From Phaeobacter sp. J2-8 (GTDB lineage: Bacteria > Pseudomonadota > Alphaproteobacteria > Rhodobacterales > Rhodobacteraceae), in assembly GCF_022867865.1 (NCBI RefSeq), contig NZ_JALIEC010000001.1, forward strand, positions 434,001 to 498,000: 64,000 nt of DNA. The letters are read 5' to 3'. Below the pieces are notes generated by a model, which worked only from the letters and a program-made list of their open reading frames with translations, made no database searches and was not told the DNA's origin. Within the stretch, counting starts at the first letter, position 1. Each line of letters opens with the position of its first letter. Shown one piece after another: positions 54,909 through 63,682 of this stretch. The position numbers were made by a program, and so were the translations under genes.

Positions 54909-55520
54909 TCAGCGCAGGCTGGGGGAGTTGGCAGAGGCGGTCATGTCAATGGTGACATGGCCCTCGGCTGGGCCAAACCGCAGGAAAGCCTGCCGCAGAA
55001 CCTCGAACACGGCGCCGGCGTCACCGCGCAGACGGGTGCAGAAGTTCTTGGATTTCAAAAAGGTGCCAGAACCTTTCAGAAAGTCGATGCAGCCATAAAT
55101 CTCGTCCATATGGCCATCCTGGCCCAAGACATAGAGCGAGAACTGCACATCAATCTCGACCCCGGTGACCGGGGCATCGGTGACGGCCTGATGGGCCAAT
55201 GTCTGGCGCTCTGCCAATGACAGCGATTGTGCCTTGGTCAGCGTCTCGCAATGACAAGAGGGGTCATCCGGTTCCCCGGGACAGCCGCGCGACAGGGTGA
55301 CATGCATCGCGACATGATCCGGCTGGGCAGCAACCGTCGCAAACAGATCGCGGATCGCGTCGAACAATGGCCCCGGCGCGCCGACCATAAGCGTCGACAT
55401 ATCGTCGGTCTCGATCCGAAGATCCTGTTGATATGGGGTAAAGGCCTTGAGCCCGGACAGGATGACATCGACAAAATCGGATGTCATCGGGTAGAGTGAC
55501 ACTTGCGCGCCTATAAACAT
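54909..55520 (-). CDS. YkoF-like thiamine/HMP-binding protein
   Basis: 203 residues with two ferredoxin-like ACT-type repeats: FIGAQVSLYPMTSDFVDVILSGLKAF and the second half TGVEIDVQFSLYVLGQDGHMDEIYGCIDFLKGSGTFLKSKNFCTRLRGDAGAVFEVLRQAFLRFG. YkoF in Bacillus binds thiamine and HMP and travels with an HMP ABC transporter, exactly as here. It is the first gene after the riboswitch. I start at 55520. Confidence 0.88.
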   Translation of the reverse strand: MFIGAQVSLYPMTSDFVDVILSGLKAFTPYQQDLRIETDDMSTLMVGAPGPLFDAIRDLFATVAAQPDHVAMHVTLSRGCPGEPDDPSCHCETLTKAQSLSLAERQTLAHQAVTDAPVTGVEIDVQFSLYVLGQDGHMDEIYGCIDFLKGSGTFLKSKNFCTRLRGDAGAVFEVLRQAFLRFGPAEGHVTIDMTASANSPSLR

Positions 55521-55526
55521 ATGTGA

Positions 55527-55612
55527 CCTCGCTCCGCTGGTATGATCCAGATCAGCTGTGGAGGGTTCACGCATCGTTGCGCATCTCAGCCCCGTTCGGG
55601 ACACCCCTGGCT
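55527..55612 (-). promoter_or_regulatory. TPP riboswitch (THI element)
   Basis: Read on the minus strand, the leader gives CCAGGGGTG, GGGCTGAGATG, GAACCCTCCACAG and CTGATCTGGATCATACCAGC in order, the conserved blocks of the thiamine-pyrophosphate aptamer. It lies 6 bases before the YkoF start, so control of translation initiation is likely. It identifies the operon as thiamine-related. Confidence 0.93.
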
Positions 55613-55780
55613 ATTTCGCGTGCAACATTCATTGCATCGCCGGCCATGTCAAGCGCTGTTTGCCCGAGGGGCAGCCTTGGGCCGGATATGGCATTTGAGA
55701 TCAGATTTTGGACCTCAAATATCATTGTCTGCCATGCCCTGCGGCCCTACCGATCAAGGGGAAAGACGTGGGAGGATGTT

Positions 55781-56533
55781 ATGGACATCGAAGGTAAGAC
55801 AATCTTGGTCACCGGGGCCAATTCCGGGCTGGGCGCGGGTGTGGCCGCGCGCCTGTTGGCCGATGGGGCCAATGTGGTGGGCATCGACATTGCCACTGAC
55901 GGCGCGTCGCAGCACGACAGATTTGCGCTGGTCAAGGCCGATGTGACCGCGCCCGATCAGGTGGCTGCGGCGATCGAGACCGCCAAAAGCCGCTTTGGCG
56001 CGCTGCATGGTCTGGTCAATTGCGCCGGGATCGCGCCGGGACAGAAGATCGTCGGCCGCGACGGCCCGCATGATCTGGCGCTGTTTTCCAAGGCGGTTTC
56101 GATCAATCTGATTGGCACGTTCAACACCATGCGGCTGGCCGCCGAAGCAATGGCGGGCGGCGATGCCGGCCCCGAAGGCGAACGCGGTGTGATCATCAAT
56201 ACCGCCTCGATTGCGGCCTTTGACGGCCAGATCGGACAGGCGGCTTATGCGGCCTCCAAGGGGGGTGTTGTCAGCCTCACCTTGCAGGCCGCACGTGAAT
56301 TGGCGCGCTCGGGCATTCGGGTGATGGCAATTGCGCCGGGTATCTTTGAAACGCCGATGATGGCCGGTCTACCACAAGAGGTGCAGGATTCCTTGGGGGC
56401 CAAGGTGCCGTTTCCGGCGCGGCTTGGGAAGGCGTCGGAATTCGCCGAGCTGGTGGCGGCAATTTTCGCAAACCCCATGCTGAACGGCGAGGTGATCCGC
56501 CTGGATGGCGCGCTGCGCATGACGGCGAAATAG
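55781..56533 (+). CDS. Short-chain dehydrogenase, 3-hydroxyacyl-CoA dehydrogenase type 2-like
   Basis: 250 residues. KTILVTGANSGLGAGVAARLLADGANVVGIDI (NAD-binding, with the acidic residue for NAD), LHGLVNCAGIAPG, and SIAAFDGQIGQAAYAASKGGVVSLTLQAARELA with the catalytic Ser-Tyr-Lys. PGIFETPMMAGLPQEVQDSLGAKVPFPARLGKASEFA is the signature of the HSD10-like branch, which oxidises 3-hydroxyacyl-CoAs. ATG 55781 follows GGGAGG. It is divergent from the riboswitch operon. Confidence 0.9.
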   Translation: MDIEGKTILVTGANSGLGAGVAARLLADGANVVGIDIATDGASQHDRFALVKADVTAPDQVAAAIETAKSRFGALHGLVNCAGIAPGQKIVGRDGPHDLALFSKAVSINLIGTFNTMRLAAEAMAGGDAGPEGERGVIINTASIAAFDGQIGQAAYAASKGGVVSLTLQAARELARSGIRVMAIAPGIFETPMMAGLPQEVQDSLGAKVPFPARLGKASEFAELVAAIFANPMLNGEVIRLDGALRMTAK

Positions 56534-56604
56534 CGGGGCGTGAGAGTCAGATTGCATTGGCCGCGGGGCGTGGATGTGCCCCGCGGCCTTTGTTCGGTTC
56601 CGGC

Positions 56605-57639
56605 CTAGCTGCGCACCATGCCGAGGATGTCATAGGTCTTGTCCAGGATCGGCGACGCAATGTCGCGCGCGCGAGCGGCACCATGACCAAGGATGCGGTC
56701 GATTTCCGGCAGGTCATCCATAAGCCGCGACATCTCGGTCGAAATCGGCGCCAGTTTCGCCACCGCCAAATCGGCCAGCATCGGTTTGAATTCCGAAAAC
56801 TGCTTGCCGCCGACATCACCCAGCACCTGATCGACGCTTTGGTCGTTCAGCGCCGCATAGATGTTGACCAGATTGCGCGCCTCGGCCCGGTCTTCCAGAC
56901 CTTTGGCCTCGCTTGGCAGCGCCTCGGGGTCGGTCTTGGCCTTGCGGATCTTTTTCGCAATCGTGTCGGCATCATCGGTCAGATTGATCCGGCTGGCGTC
57001 CGAAGGATCGGATTTCGACATCTTTTTTGTGCCGTCCCGCAGGCTCATCACCCGGGTTGCGGCACCTTCGATCACCGGTTCCGGGATCGGAAAGAAATCG
57101 ACGCCAAAATCATTGTTGAACTTGATCGCAATATCACGCGTCAGTTCCAGATGCTGTTTCTGGTCCTCGCCCACCGGCACATGCGTCGCGTGGTAAACAA
57201 GAATGTCGGCGGCCATCAGCGCAGGATAGGCCAAAAGCCCCAGCGATGCGTTTTCCTGATTCTTGCCGGCCTTGTCCTTCCACTGGGTCATGCGCTTCAT
57301 CCAGCCCATGCGCGCCACACAGTTGAAAGCCCACGCCAATTGGGCATGTGCAGACACTTGCGACTGGTTGAACAGGATGGATTTTTCCGGGTCGATACCC
57401 GACGCAATGAACCCGGCGGCCAGTTCGCGGGTGGCATGGCGCAGATCATTGGGGTCTTGCCAGACGGTGATCGCATGCATGTCGACCATGCAGAAAATTG
57501 ATTGCACGCCATCGTCCTGACTGTCGGCAAAGCGCTTCAGCGCGCCAAGATAATTGCCAAGATGCAGGTTGCCCGAAGGCTAAATCCCCGAAAAGACGCG
57601 GGGGGTAAAGGCAGATGGGGTTTGGACGCCCTCTGTCAT
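56605..57639 (-). pseudogene. trpS: Tryptophanyl-tRNA synthetase with in-frame amber codon
   Basis: The full-length frame from ATG 57639 gives 344 codons: VFSGI, a TAG at codon 20 (57582-57580), then [43 protein letters not shown], and the KMSKS loop ([12 protein letters not shown]). The TAG sits where the family has glutamine of GIQPSG (CAG), beside the HIGH-like motif. Translation from a later start would lack this motif and the ATP site. trpS is essential unless a second copy exists, so a sequencing error or stop-codon readthrough must be considered. Everything downstream is intact. Confidence 0.9.
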
Positions 57640-57733
57640 GGGGTTTCTCCGTCTGGATTTCCGATTGTTCTGCGCTTACCCATGCACCAGAGGGTCGTCA
57701 AGGTGAAGGCCCAGCCAGACCGCAGGGATGCCC

Positions 57734-58417
57734 ATGCACGATCCGATGAACCAGCCGCCGATCAACCCCTTGCCGCCGGTCATTGTGGCACTGTTTCTGG
57801 TGATTGCCGGGATTGAATTGACGTTTCAGGCGGGCGCGCAGGGCTTTGTCGGTGGGCCGACTGCGGTCGGCTGGCGGCTGGATGCGGTGCGCACATATGC
57901 CTTCTCCGGCGACATATTCGACTGGATGCTGGCCAACGGGGTGTTCCCGTTGGAACATATGATCCGTTTTGTCAGCTATCCGTTCCTTCAGGCCAATTTC
58001 AGTCATGCGCTGTTTGTCAGTGTCATGTTGCTGGCGCTGGGCAAATGGGTGGGCGAGGTCATGGGCGGCGTTCGGGTGCTGGTGCTGTTTCTTGGGTCAT
58101 CCATCATCGGCGCGGTGTTTTATGGCGCGGTTTTGAATGATCCCGTGCCGCTGATCGGCGGCTTTCCGGGGGTCTATGGCATAATCGGCGGCTTTACCCT
58201 TCTGCTTTGGCGGCAATTGGGCGCCGAAGGCGGGCAGCAGATGCGCGCGTTTTCCTTGATCGGCATGTTGCTGGCGATCCGGCTGGTGTTCAGCCTGCTT
58301 TATGGCGCTGACAGCACATGGGCCGCTGATTTTGCCGGGTTTGTGGGCGGATTTGCCATGTCGATATTGCTGGCGCCCGGGGGCTGGACGGCGTTTCTGG
58401 CGCGTATCCGGCGCTAG
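57734..58417 (+). CDS. Rhomboid-like membrane protein, catalytic residues apparently lost
   Basis: 227 residues with about six helices and rhomboid topology. HALFVSVMLLALGKWVGEVMGG corresponds to the HxxxNxxxLxxxG helix, with the Asn replaced. The serine-protease motif GxSG is GGFPGVYGIIGG, without serine, and the last helix (ADFAGFVGGFAMS) lacks the catalytic histidine. It is thus a likely rhomboid pseudoprotease. Starts at 57728, 57734 and 57746 are possible; 57734 has the best spacing to AGGG. Confidence 0.8.
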   Translation: MHDPMNQPPINPLPPVIVALFLVIAGIELTFQAGAQGFVGGPTAVGWRLDAVRTYAFSGDIFDWMLANGVFPLEHMIRFVSYPFLQANFSHALFVSVMLLALGKWVGEVMGGVRVLVLFLGSSIIGAVFYGAVLNDPVPLIGGFPGVYGIIGGFTLLLWRQLGAEGGQQMRAFSLIGMLLAIRLVFSLLYGADSTWAADFAGFVGGFAMSILLAPGGWTAFLARIRR

Positions 58418-58505
58418 GGTCTGGATCCTAGACAGCACTGAGCAGCTTTTCAGATCTGTTGGACTGCCGGTTCGGGCGGTGGCTTGACCGTCGTCAATCA
58501 AAACC

Positions 58506-58521
58506 ATAAAACTAGTTTTAT
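58506..58521. promoter_or_regulatory. ArsR operator
   Basis: ATAAAACTAGTTTTAT is a perfect 16-bp palindrome 20 bases before the arsR start. TTGACC at 58484-58489 would be its -35, so the dyad covers the -10 region. Autorepression by the ArsR protein is the simplest reading. Confidence 0.7.
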
Positions 58522-58541
58522 CGAATCAATGGAGATTTTGG

Positions 58542-58853
58542 ATGAACTGGGAACAAGCGGCGGCAGGATTTGCCGCGATGGGATCTGAAGCCAGACTGCA
58601 AGTGCTGCGCATCTTGATCCGTGCGGGCGAAAGCGGCCTGACGGTATCGGACCTTCAGGACCGGACCGGGATCGCGCCATCCACGCTGGCGCATCACCTG
58701 AAATTTCTGGCGGGTGCGGCGCTTATTGATCAACAACGCGATGGCCGCATGGTGATAAACCGCGCCGATTACGCGCAATTGGAACAGCTTGCACAATTTA
58801 TTCTGTGTGAATGCTGTGCGGATGAAACCAGAAAGGCGGCGAACAATGGCTGA
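58542..58853 (+). CDS. ArsR-family regulator
   Basis: 103 residues. The winged helix-turn-helix is SEARLQVLRILIRAGESGLTVSDLQDRTGIAPSTLAHHLKFLAGAALI. The C-terminal cysteine cluster ILCECCADE could bind a soft metal or metalloid such as trivalent arsenic. Its end overlaps the permease start by 8 bases. It should sense arsenic(III) or an organoarsenical and release the 58506-58521 operator. Confidence 0.88.
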   Translation: MNWEQAAAGFAAMGSEARLQVLRILIRAGESGLTVSDLQDRTGIAPSTLAHHLKFLAGAALIDQQRDGRMVINRADYAQLEQLAQFILCECCADETRKAANNG

Positions 58854-59871
58854 TCTGACGCAATCGCCGAAACGCGATCTGGTGAACGGGTTGAAAACCC
58901 CGTGGACGGTTGTGGTGATCGTTCCGTTGTGTGTGGCGCTGCTGGATCCGGGGCAGTTCGTTCCGGTTGTGGAATTCGCGCTGCGGGCGTTTCTTGGCAC
59001 CTTGCCCTTTATCCTCTTTGCTGTGCTGTTGATTGCCTATCTCAAGGCCGCCGGGGCCGAAGCGATGATCGCCCGTGCGTTTGATGGCCGCGAGACCCAG
59101 GCGATCTTCATGGCGGCGCTGTTTGGCGGGCTTGCCCCGTTTTGTTCCTGTGAGGTCATTCCCTTTATCGCCGGGCTTTTGGCGCTGGGCGCGCCGCTGT
59201 CTGCGGTCATGGCGTTCTGGCTGTCCTCGCCGCTGATTGATCCGCCCACATTGCTGATCACCGCTGCTGCCCTTGGATGGCCGTTTGCGGTGGGCAAGGC
59301 GATTGTCGCGGTGGGCCTGGGTCTGTTTGGTGGCTTTGCCGTCCGGGCAATGGTCGGGGCCGGCGCATTTGGCGATATGTTGCGGCCCCGCAAATCTGCG
59401 GGCTGTGGTTGTGGGCCAAATCCGTTGGAGGGACGCCCGGTATGGAAGTTCTGGACTGAAGAGAAACGGCGCGGCGAATTCCGGGCACAGATGATCGAGA
59501 ACATGGTGTTCCTGGCGAAATGGTTGGCGCTGGCCTATGTGCTTGAGGCGCTTTTGGTCACCTATGTGCCCGCTGATGTGATTGTGCGATTGGTCGGCGG
59601 CGATGGTGTTGTTCCGGTGGTGATCGCGGCCTTTGTGGGGATGCCGGCCTATCTCAACTCTTATGTTGCGCCGCCGCTTTTGGCGGGGCTGGTGGAGCAA
59701 GGCATGACATCCGGCGCAGCGATGGCGTTCATGATTGCCGGCGCGGTCAGTTCGGTGCCGGCCATGGCGGCGGTCTGGTCGCTGGTGAAGCCACGGGTGT
59801 TTTTCACCTATCTCGGACTGGGGGTCAGCGGTGCGATTTTTGCAGGCTTGGTCTTTGGCACGCTTTATTAA
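58846..59871 (+). CDS. ArsP-type permease (DUF318)
   Basis: 341 residues, about eight to nine helices. The family motif GGLAPFCSCEVIPFIAGLLALGAPLSAVMAFWLSSPLIDPPTLL and a second half-motif FVGMPAYLNSYVAPPLLAGLV are clear. A cysteine-rich loop SAGCGCGPNP lies between helices. Characterised ArsP proteins export trivalent methylarsenicals; the coupled arsR supports that role here. It is a second arsenic function besides the aio locus. Confidence 0.85.
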   Translation: MADLTQSPKRDLVNGLKTPWTVVVIVPLCVALLDPGQFVPVVEFALRAFLGTLPFILFAVLLIAYLKAAGAEAMIARAFDGRETQAIFMAALFGGLAPFCSCEVIPFIAGLLALGAPLSAVMAFWLSSPLIDPPTLLITAAALGWPFAVGKAIVAVGLGLFGGFAVRAMVGAGAFGDMLRPRKSAGCGCGPNPLEGRPVWKFWTEEKRRGEFRAQMIENMVFLAKWLALAYVLEALLVTYVPADVIVRLVGGDGVVPVVIAAFVGMPAYLNSYVAPPLLAGLVEQGMTSGAAMAFMIAGAVSSVPAMAAVWSLVKPRVFFTYLGLGVSGAIFAGLVFGTLY

Positions 59872-59922
59872 GCGGCGCGCCGGGGGCGCACAGGTTGGAT
59901 TTGCGTTCAGGCCACGCAGGCC

Positions 59923-59975
59923 TTGAGGGGGCCAGCCCCTCAAAACCCCGGCGTATTTCAAAAGAGAAGAAGCCC
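59923..59975. repeat. Intergenic hairpin element of the 'ccccggcgtatttc' type
   Basis: TTGAGGGG (59923-59930), GCCAG, CCCCTCAA (59936-59943), followed by AACCCCGGCGTATTTCAAAAG. Elements of this layout are common between genes in Rhodobacteraceae. It lies between convergent arsP and the phospholipase-like gene and may act as a terminator. Confidence 0.5.
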
Positions 59976-59983
59976 GGCGGTGA

Positions 59984-61467
59984 TTAGAACATGTCGTTTG
60001 GCAGGATCGGCAGCAGGCGGGAGAAACGGCGCAGTTTTTCCAGTGGGTACGGCAGGACAAAGCCTCTGCGTTCTCTTGCGGGCAGGGCCGCATTTCTTGT
60101 GGCTAGGGCGGTCCATGTGGCGGCCTTTGACGGGTCGCCGGTCTGGTTCTTGCCCAACCATTTTTGCGCCAGTTGTTGCCGCAGGGCGCTGATTTCTGCC
60201 TTGCCGTCAAAGGCGATGGAGGCTTCGGTATCCCAGCGCAGCGAGCGGCCGTTCAGATTGGCAGAGCCGACAATGCCGATCCGGTCGTCGACCAATGTAA
60301 CCTTGGAATGGACATAGACCGGCCCGGCGCCGTGGATTTGCGGGCTGTCGGGGTCTGCGGGATAGGGTTGCGCCGGGGCGATGATGGCCGCGCGTGCACC
60401 ATAGGCGCGTTCCAGCCGGATCAATCCGCGCATTTGCAGGGCATGGGCGTGGCGGGCATCCCAGCCGTCGTCGCCGCCAAACAACACGCGCTCGGCGAAG
60501 GGGGGCAAGATCAGGATCAGGTTCAGGTCGCGGTGGTCCGCTGCCCGGACCAACGCGTCGATCACCGGGCGGTGGCGGAGGAACTGCGTTTCAATATAGA
60601 GGCTGGCGTGGGCGCTTTGGATTGCCTCAATCACGGCGGTTTCGTTTTCGCGGATTTTCGGGCGGGGGCCCAATCGGGTCAGCCCCGGGCAGGCAATTGA
60701 CAATGTCCGCAGCAGACGCGGGCCGGAATGCGGCTGGGTTTGGGGTGGCTGTAGTGGTGTTGCGTCGTCGTTCACCGGGGGCGTGCAGTTGCGCGCGGCG
60801 TTCCAACTGTCGGCGAAATGCGCGGCGAGATCACGGCAAAATGCGCCATCGGCGCGGACCGATACGTCGTGCCAGGTGTCTTCGGGATTGCGGTCATGGT
60901 CGGGGGTGTCAAAGCGGCGTTCATTGATATCCAATCCGCCAATGATGCAGGACTGGTCATCGACCACGGCGAATTTCTGGTGAATGGTGACCGGGCGCAG
61001 GTGATTGGTCCCGCGCAGGGCGGCCCGTTCCACCGGTGTGAGATCATCGGGGTCTTGGGTGCGCATTTCCGCCAGACGTTTTTGCAGCCGGTCGCGCATC
61101 GCCAGCCGCCAGAACAGCCGGCGCTTTGGCCATGCGGGGCGCAGAGGATCTGGGCGTCGCCTGATACGCAGCGTTGCAAATGGCGCACGGCCCGCCAGGA
61201 GTTTTGATGCAGATCCGGGGCAAAGATCGGGTCGAAATCGGCCAGCAAGACCCGAAGGGCAACGCCCCGTGCGGTGACATCGGCCAGCAGATCGGCCCAG
61301 GTGTCGAGCCCGCGGTCGCGCAGCCCCGGATCGCGCAGTCGGGTGCGCGGATCAAAGATGCGGAAGGACATCCAGACCTTGTGTTCGGCCTCATCCACCA
61401 GCCGTTCCAGCGCGGGAAAGGCCTGGGCGGCGGTGATCAATGGGGTGATGGGCGGGGTGTCTGTCAT
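59984..61467 (-). pseudogene. Phospholipase D-like (cardiolipin synthase-like) protein, one-base frameshift
   Basis: About 494 residues. The first part (MTDTPPITPLITAAQAFPALERLVDEAEHKVWMSFRIFDPRTRL) is the N-terminal PLD half. The frame shifts at about 61118-61123, after QILCAPHGQSA, and continues as RLFWRLAMRDRLQKRLAEM. Both HKD motifs lie after the shift: HQKFAVVDDQSCIIGGLDIN and HSKVTLVDDRIGIVGSANLN. It starts at 61467, overlapping the murJ stop. It is probably a phosphatidyl transferase or phospholipase; the join again looks like a lost base. Confidence 0.82.
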
Positions 61468-63011
61468 GATCTGCGCCGACGTAGTGTGCTCTTCAGTTCG
61501 TGCAAGCTGAAGGCGCCAAACACCTGGCCAAAGATGAAATAGGCCAGCGAGCCGAGCAGGATCAGCGCGGCCAGTGCCGGATAGCGGATGTAGTCCATCA
61601 CCAGATAGCGCCCAAGTGCCGCGTTCAGCCCCCAGAGCACCAGCCCCATGGCCAGAGATGCGGCGATGATCCGCCAGATGCGGCGGCGGAACCGGGTATC
61701 GAACCGGGCGGTGTCGCCAAACCGGCGTGCGCCGACCGCCAGAAGGACCACCATCGCCCATCCCGCCAGCGACGTGGCAATCGCCGGGGCGATCCAGCCC
61801 AGAGCATAAGACAGGCCAATCGCAATCACCGCATTGATCGCCATCGCCCACAGCGCATAGCGGAACGGGCTGCGGGTGTCTTCGCGGGCGAAAAACAGCG
61901 GTTGCAGCAGTTTTTGCAACACAAAGGCGGGCAGGCCGAGGCCATAGATCGCCACTGCGACGGCGATGGCGGCGCTGTCGTCGGGGCCTGTGGCGCCGCG
62001 TTCGAACAGGACCGATACCAACGGCAGCGGGATCACCACCAGGGCCACCGCACAGGGCAGGGTCAGGGCCAGAGATATTTCACCAGCGCGCGACAGGGCC
62101 TCGCGTGCGCCTGTGTCGTCTGCGGCCTTCAGGCGGCGGGACAGATCCGGCAAAAGGACAATCCCGACCGCAATCCCCACCACGCCCAGCGGCAATTGAT
62201 AGAGCCGGTCCGCCGCATAGAGCCAGCCAACTGCATTGGCAAAATGCGAGGCCACCTGCTGGCCGACCAGCAGGTTGATCTGCATCACGCCGCCGGCCAG
62301 CGCTGCGGGCAGGGCAACGATGGCCAGACGTTTCATGTCGGGTGTCAGGCGCGGGCGTTGCCATTGCAGCCGGAACCCGGCACGGCGCACCGCCACCCAG
62401 ACCAGCGCCAGCTGGGCGATCCCGGAAAATGGCACGGTCCAGATCAGCACCTGGGCAATTGGCCCGTCTACCAGCGCAGCAATGCCCATCGTGACCAGCA
62501 CAAAGACGTTCAACAGCACCGGCGCGGCAGCGGCGGCGGCAAAATGGCCTGCGGCATTCAGCATGCCAGAGCAAAGCGCCGCCAAGGAAATGAACAGGAT
62601 ATAGGGAAATACGATCCGGCCGAAATCCACCGTCAGATCAAAGCGTTCATTGCCGGAAAATCCCCCCGCCGTGGCCCAGACCAGCACCGGCATGAAGACC
62701 AGCGCCAGACCCGTCAAACACAAAAGGACAAAGGCCAGCCCCGACATCGCTTCCGAGGCAAAGCCATCCGGGTTTTCACCGGCCTCCAGCCGTTTGGAAA
62801 ACATCGGCACAAAGGCGGCATTGAACGCGCCTTCGGCAAAGAACCGGCGAAACATATTGGGCAGGCGAAAGGCCGCAACAAAGGCATCCATCACCGGACC
62901 GGGGCCAACCAGCCCGAGGATCATCACCTCGCGCGCGACGCCCAGAACCCGGCTCATCAAGGTCCAGAGGCCGACGGTAAAGATGCCGGAAATCAAGCGG
63001 ATGGGTTTCAT
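61464..63011 (-). CDS. murJ: Lipid II flippase MurJ
   Basis: 515 residues with about 14 membrane helices. The N-terminus LISGIFTVGLWTLMSRVLGVAREVMILGLVGPGPVMDAFVAAFRLPNMFRRFFAEGAFNAAFVPMFSKRLE is the MurJ/MviN signature. It flips lipid II across the inner membrane for peptidoglycan synthesis. The start at 63011 is preceded by a hairpin leader with little visible ribosome site. It is intact, in contrast to its neighbours. Confidence 0.95.
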   Translation of the reverse strand: MKPIRLISGIFTVGLWTLMSRVLGVAREVMILGLVGPGPVMDAFVAAFRLPNMFRRFFAEGAFNAAFVPMFSKRLEAGENPDGFASEAMSGLAFVLLCLTGLALVFMPVLVWATAGGFSGNERFDLTVDFGRIVFPYILFISLAALCSGMLNAAGHFAAAAAAPVLLNVFVLVTMGIAALVDGPIAQVLIWTVPFSGIAQLALVWVAVRRAGFRLQWQRPRLTPDMKRLAIVALPAALAGGVMQINLLVGQQVASHFANAVGWLYAADRLYQLPLGVVGIAVGIVLLPDLSRRLKAADDTGAREALSRAGEISLALTLPCAVALVVIPLPLVSVLFERGATGPDDSAAIAVAVAIYGLGLPAFVLQKLLQPLFFAREDTRSPFRYALWAMAINAVIAIGLSYALGWIAPAIATSLAGWAMVVLLAVGARRFGDTARFDTRFRRRIWRIIAASLAMGLVLWGLNAALGRYLVMDYIRYPALAALILLGSLAYFIFGQVFGAFSLHELKSTLRRRRS

Positions 63012-63016
63012 GTGTC

Positions 63017-63045
63017 AGCCGGTCCTTGCGCGCATGGGACCGGCT
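63017..63045 (-). promoter_or_regulatory. Hairpin in the murJ leader
   Basis: AGCCGGTCC (63017-63025) and GGACCGGCT (63037-63045) pair perfectly with an 11-base loop and end 5 bases before the murJ start codon. It may block ribosome access or belong to a terminator for upstream transcription. Confidence 0.4.
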
Positions 63046-63115
63046 TAGCCTATTGGCTGTTGCGGCGGAAGGGGCGGCGGCCCCGACCCGACAAATACAG
63101 CTGCGCGCACAGGGG

Positions 63116-63436
63116 CTAGGCGCTTGACGACAGTTTCATCAGGATCAAACCGGCAAAGATCAGCGCCGCCGCCGCCACCCGCAGGCCGGTCACCGGTTCG
63201 CCAAGCAACGCAATCCCAAGGATAAAGGCCCCCAAAGCGCCAATTCCGGTCCAGATCATATAGGCAGTGCCCATCGGCAAAACGCGAATGGCCAGCGCCA
63301 GCAAGCCGAAACTGCCGATCATGAAGCCGACCGTGGCCAGACTTGGCCAGAGGCGGGTGAAGCCAAACGACAGCTTCATCGAATAAACCCAGCCGATTTC
63401 AAGCAAGCCAGCAATGAAAAGATAAATCCAGGCCAT
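63116..63436 (-). CDS. SMR-family exporter (SugE/Gdx-like)
   Basis: 106 residues with four helices. MAWIYLFIAGLLEIGWVYSMKLSFGFTRLWPS carries the membrane glutamate (Glu13) of SMR transporters. GTAYMIWTGIGALGAFILGIALLGEPVTGLRVAAAALIFAGLILMKL ends as in SugE-like proteins, which export guanidinium or quaternary ammonium compounds. A hairpin with an ACGG loop lies just upstream (63460-63473). Confidence 0.88.
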   Translation of the reverse strand: MAWIYLFIAGLLEIGWVYSMKLSFGFTRLWPSLATVGFMIGSFGLLALAIRVLPMGTAYMIWTGIGALGAFILGIALLGEPVTGLRVAAAALIFAGLILMKLSSSA

Positions 63437-63459
63437 CTAAGCCCCCTTTGGTTCAACCG

Positions 63460-63473
63460 CCGGGCCGTCCCGG
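63460..63473 (-). promoter_or_regulatory. ACGG-loop hairpin before the SMR gene
   Basis: On the minus strand the leader reads CCGGG-ACGG-CCCGG, a 5-bp stem with the ACGR-type loop seen in guanidine-II (mini-ykkC) RNAs. Only one such hairpin is convincing; that riboswitch needs two, so this is tentative. Confidence 0.3.
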
Positions 63474-63570
63474 ACATGTCTCCTCAGGATCACGATCATG
63501 ATCCGGGGCGAGGACGTGGCCTCTGGCCCCTTAATTAGGGATTTTTGGGTGTGTTGCCAACCGCAAACGC

Positions 63571-63598
63571 AAAAAAGCCCCGCCAGGCAAGGCGGGGC
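63571..63598 (-). terminator. Terminator of the ccrM-like gene
   Basis: GCCCCGCC (63577-63584), a 6-base loop, and GGCGGGGC (63591-63598), with six A at 63571-63576, which read as a T-run on the minus strand. Confidence 0.85.
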
Positions 63599-63682
63599 AA
63601 GTTGGTGCCAGCGCATAGCGCGCGGCACCGGCGGTGTGCCGTTTGTTTTTAAGGGATCTTTTGTCGTGGTGGTGTGGGCGCG

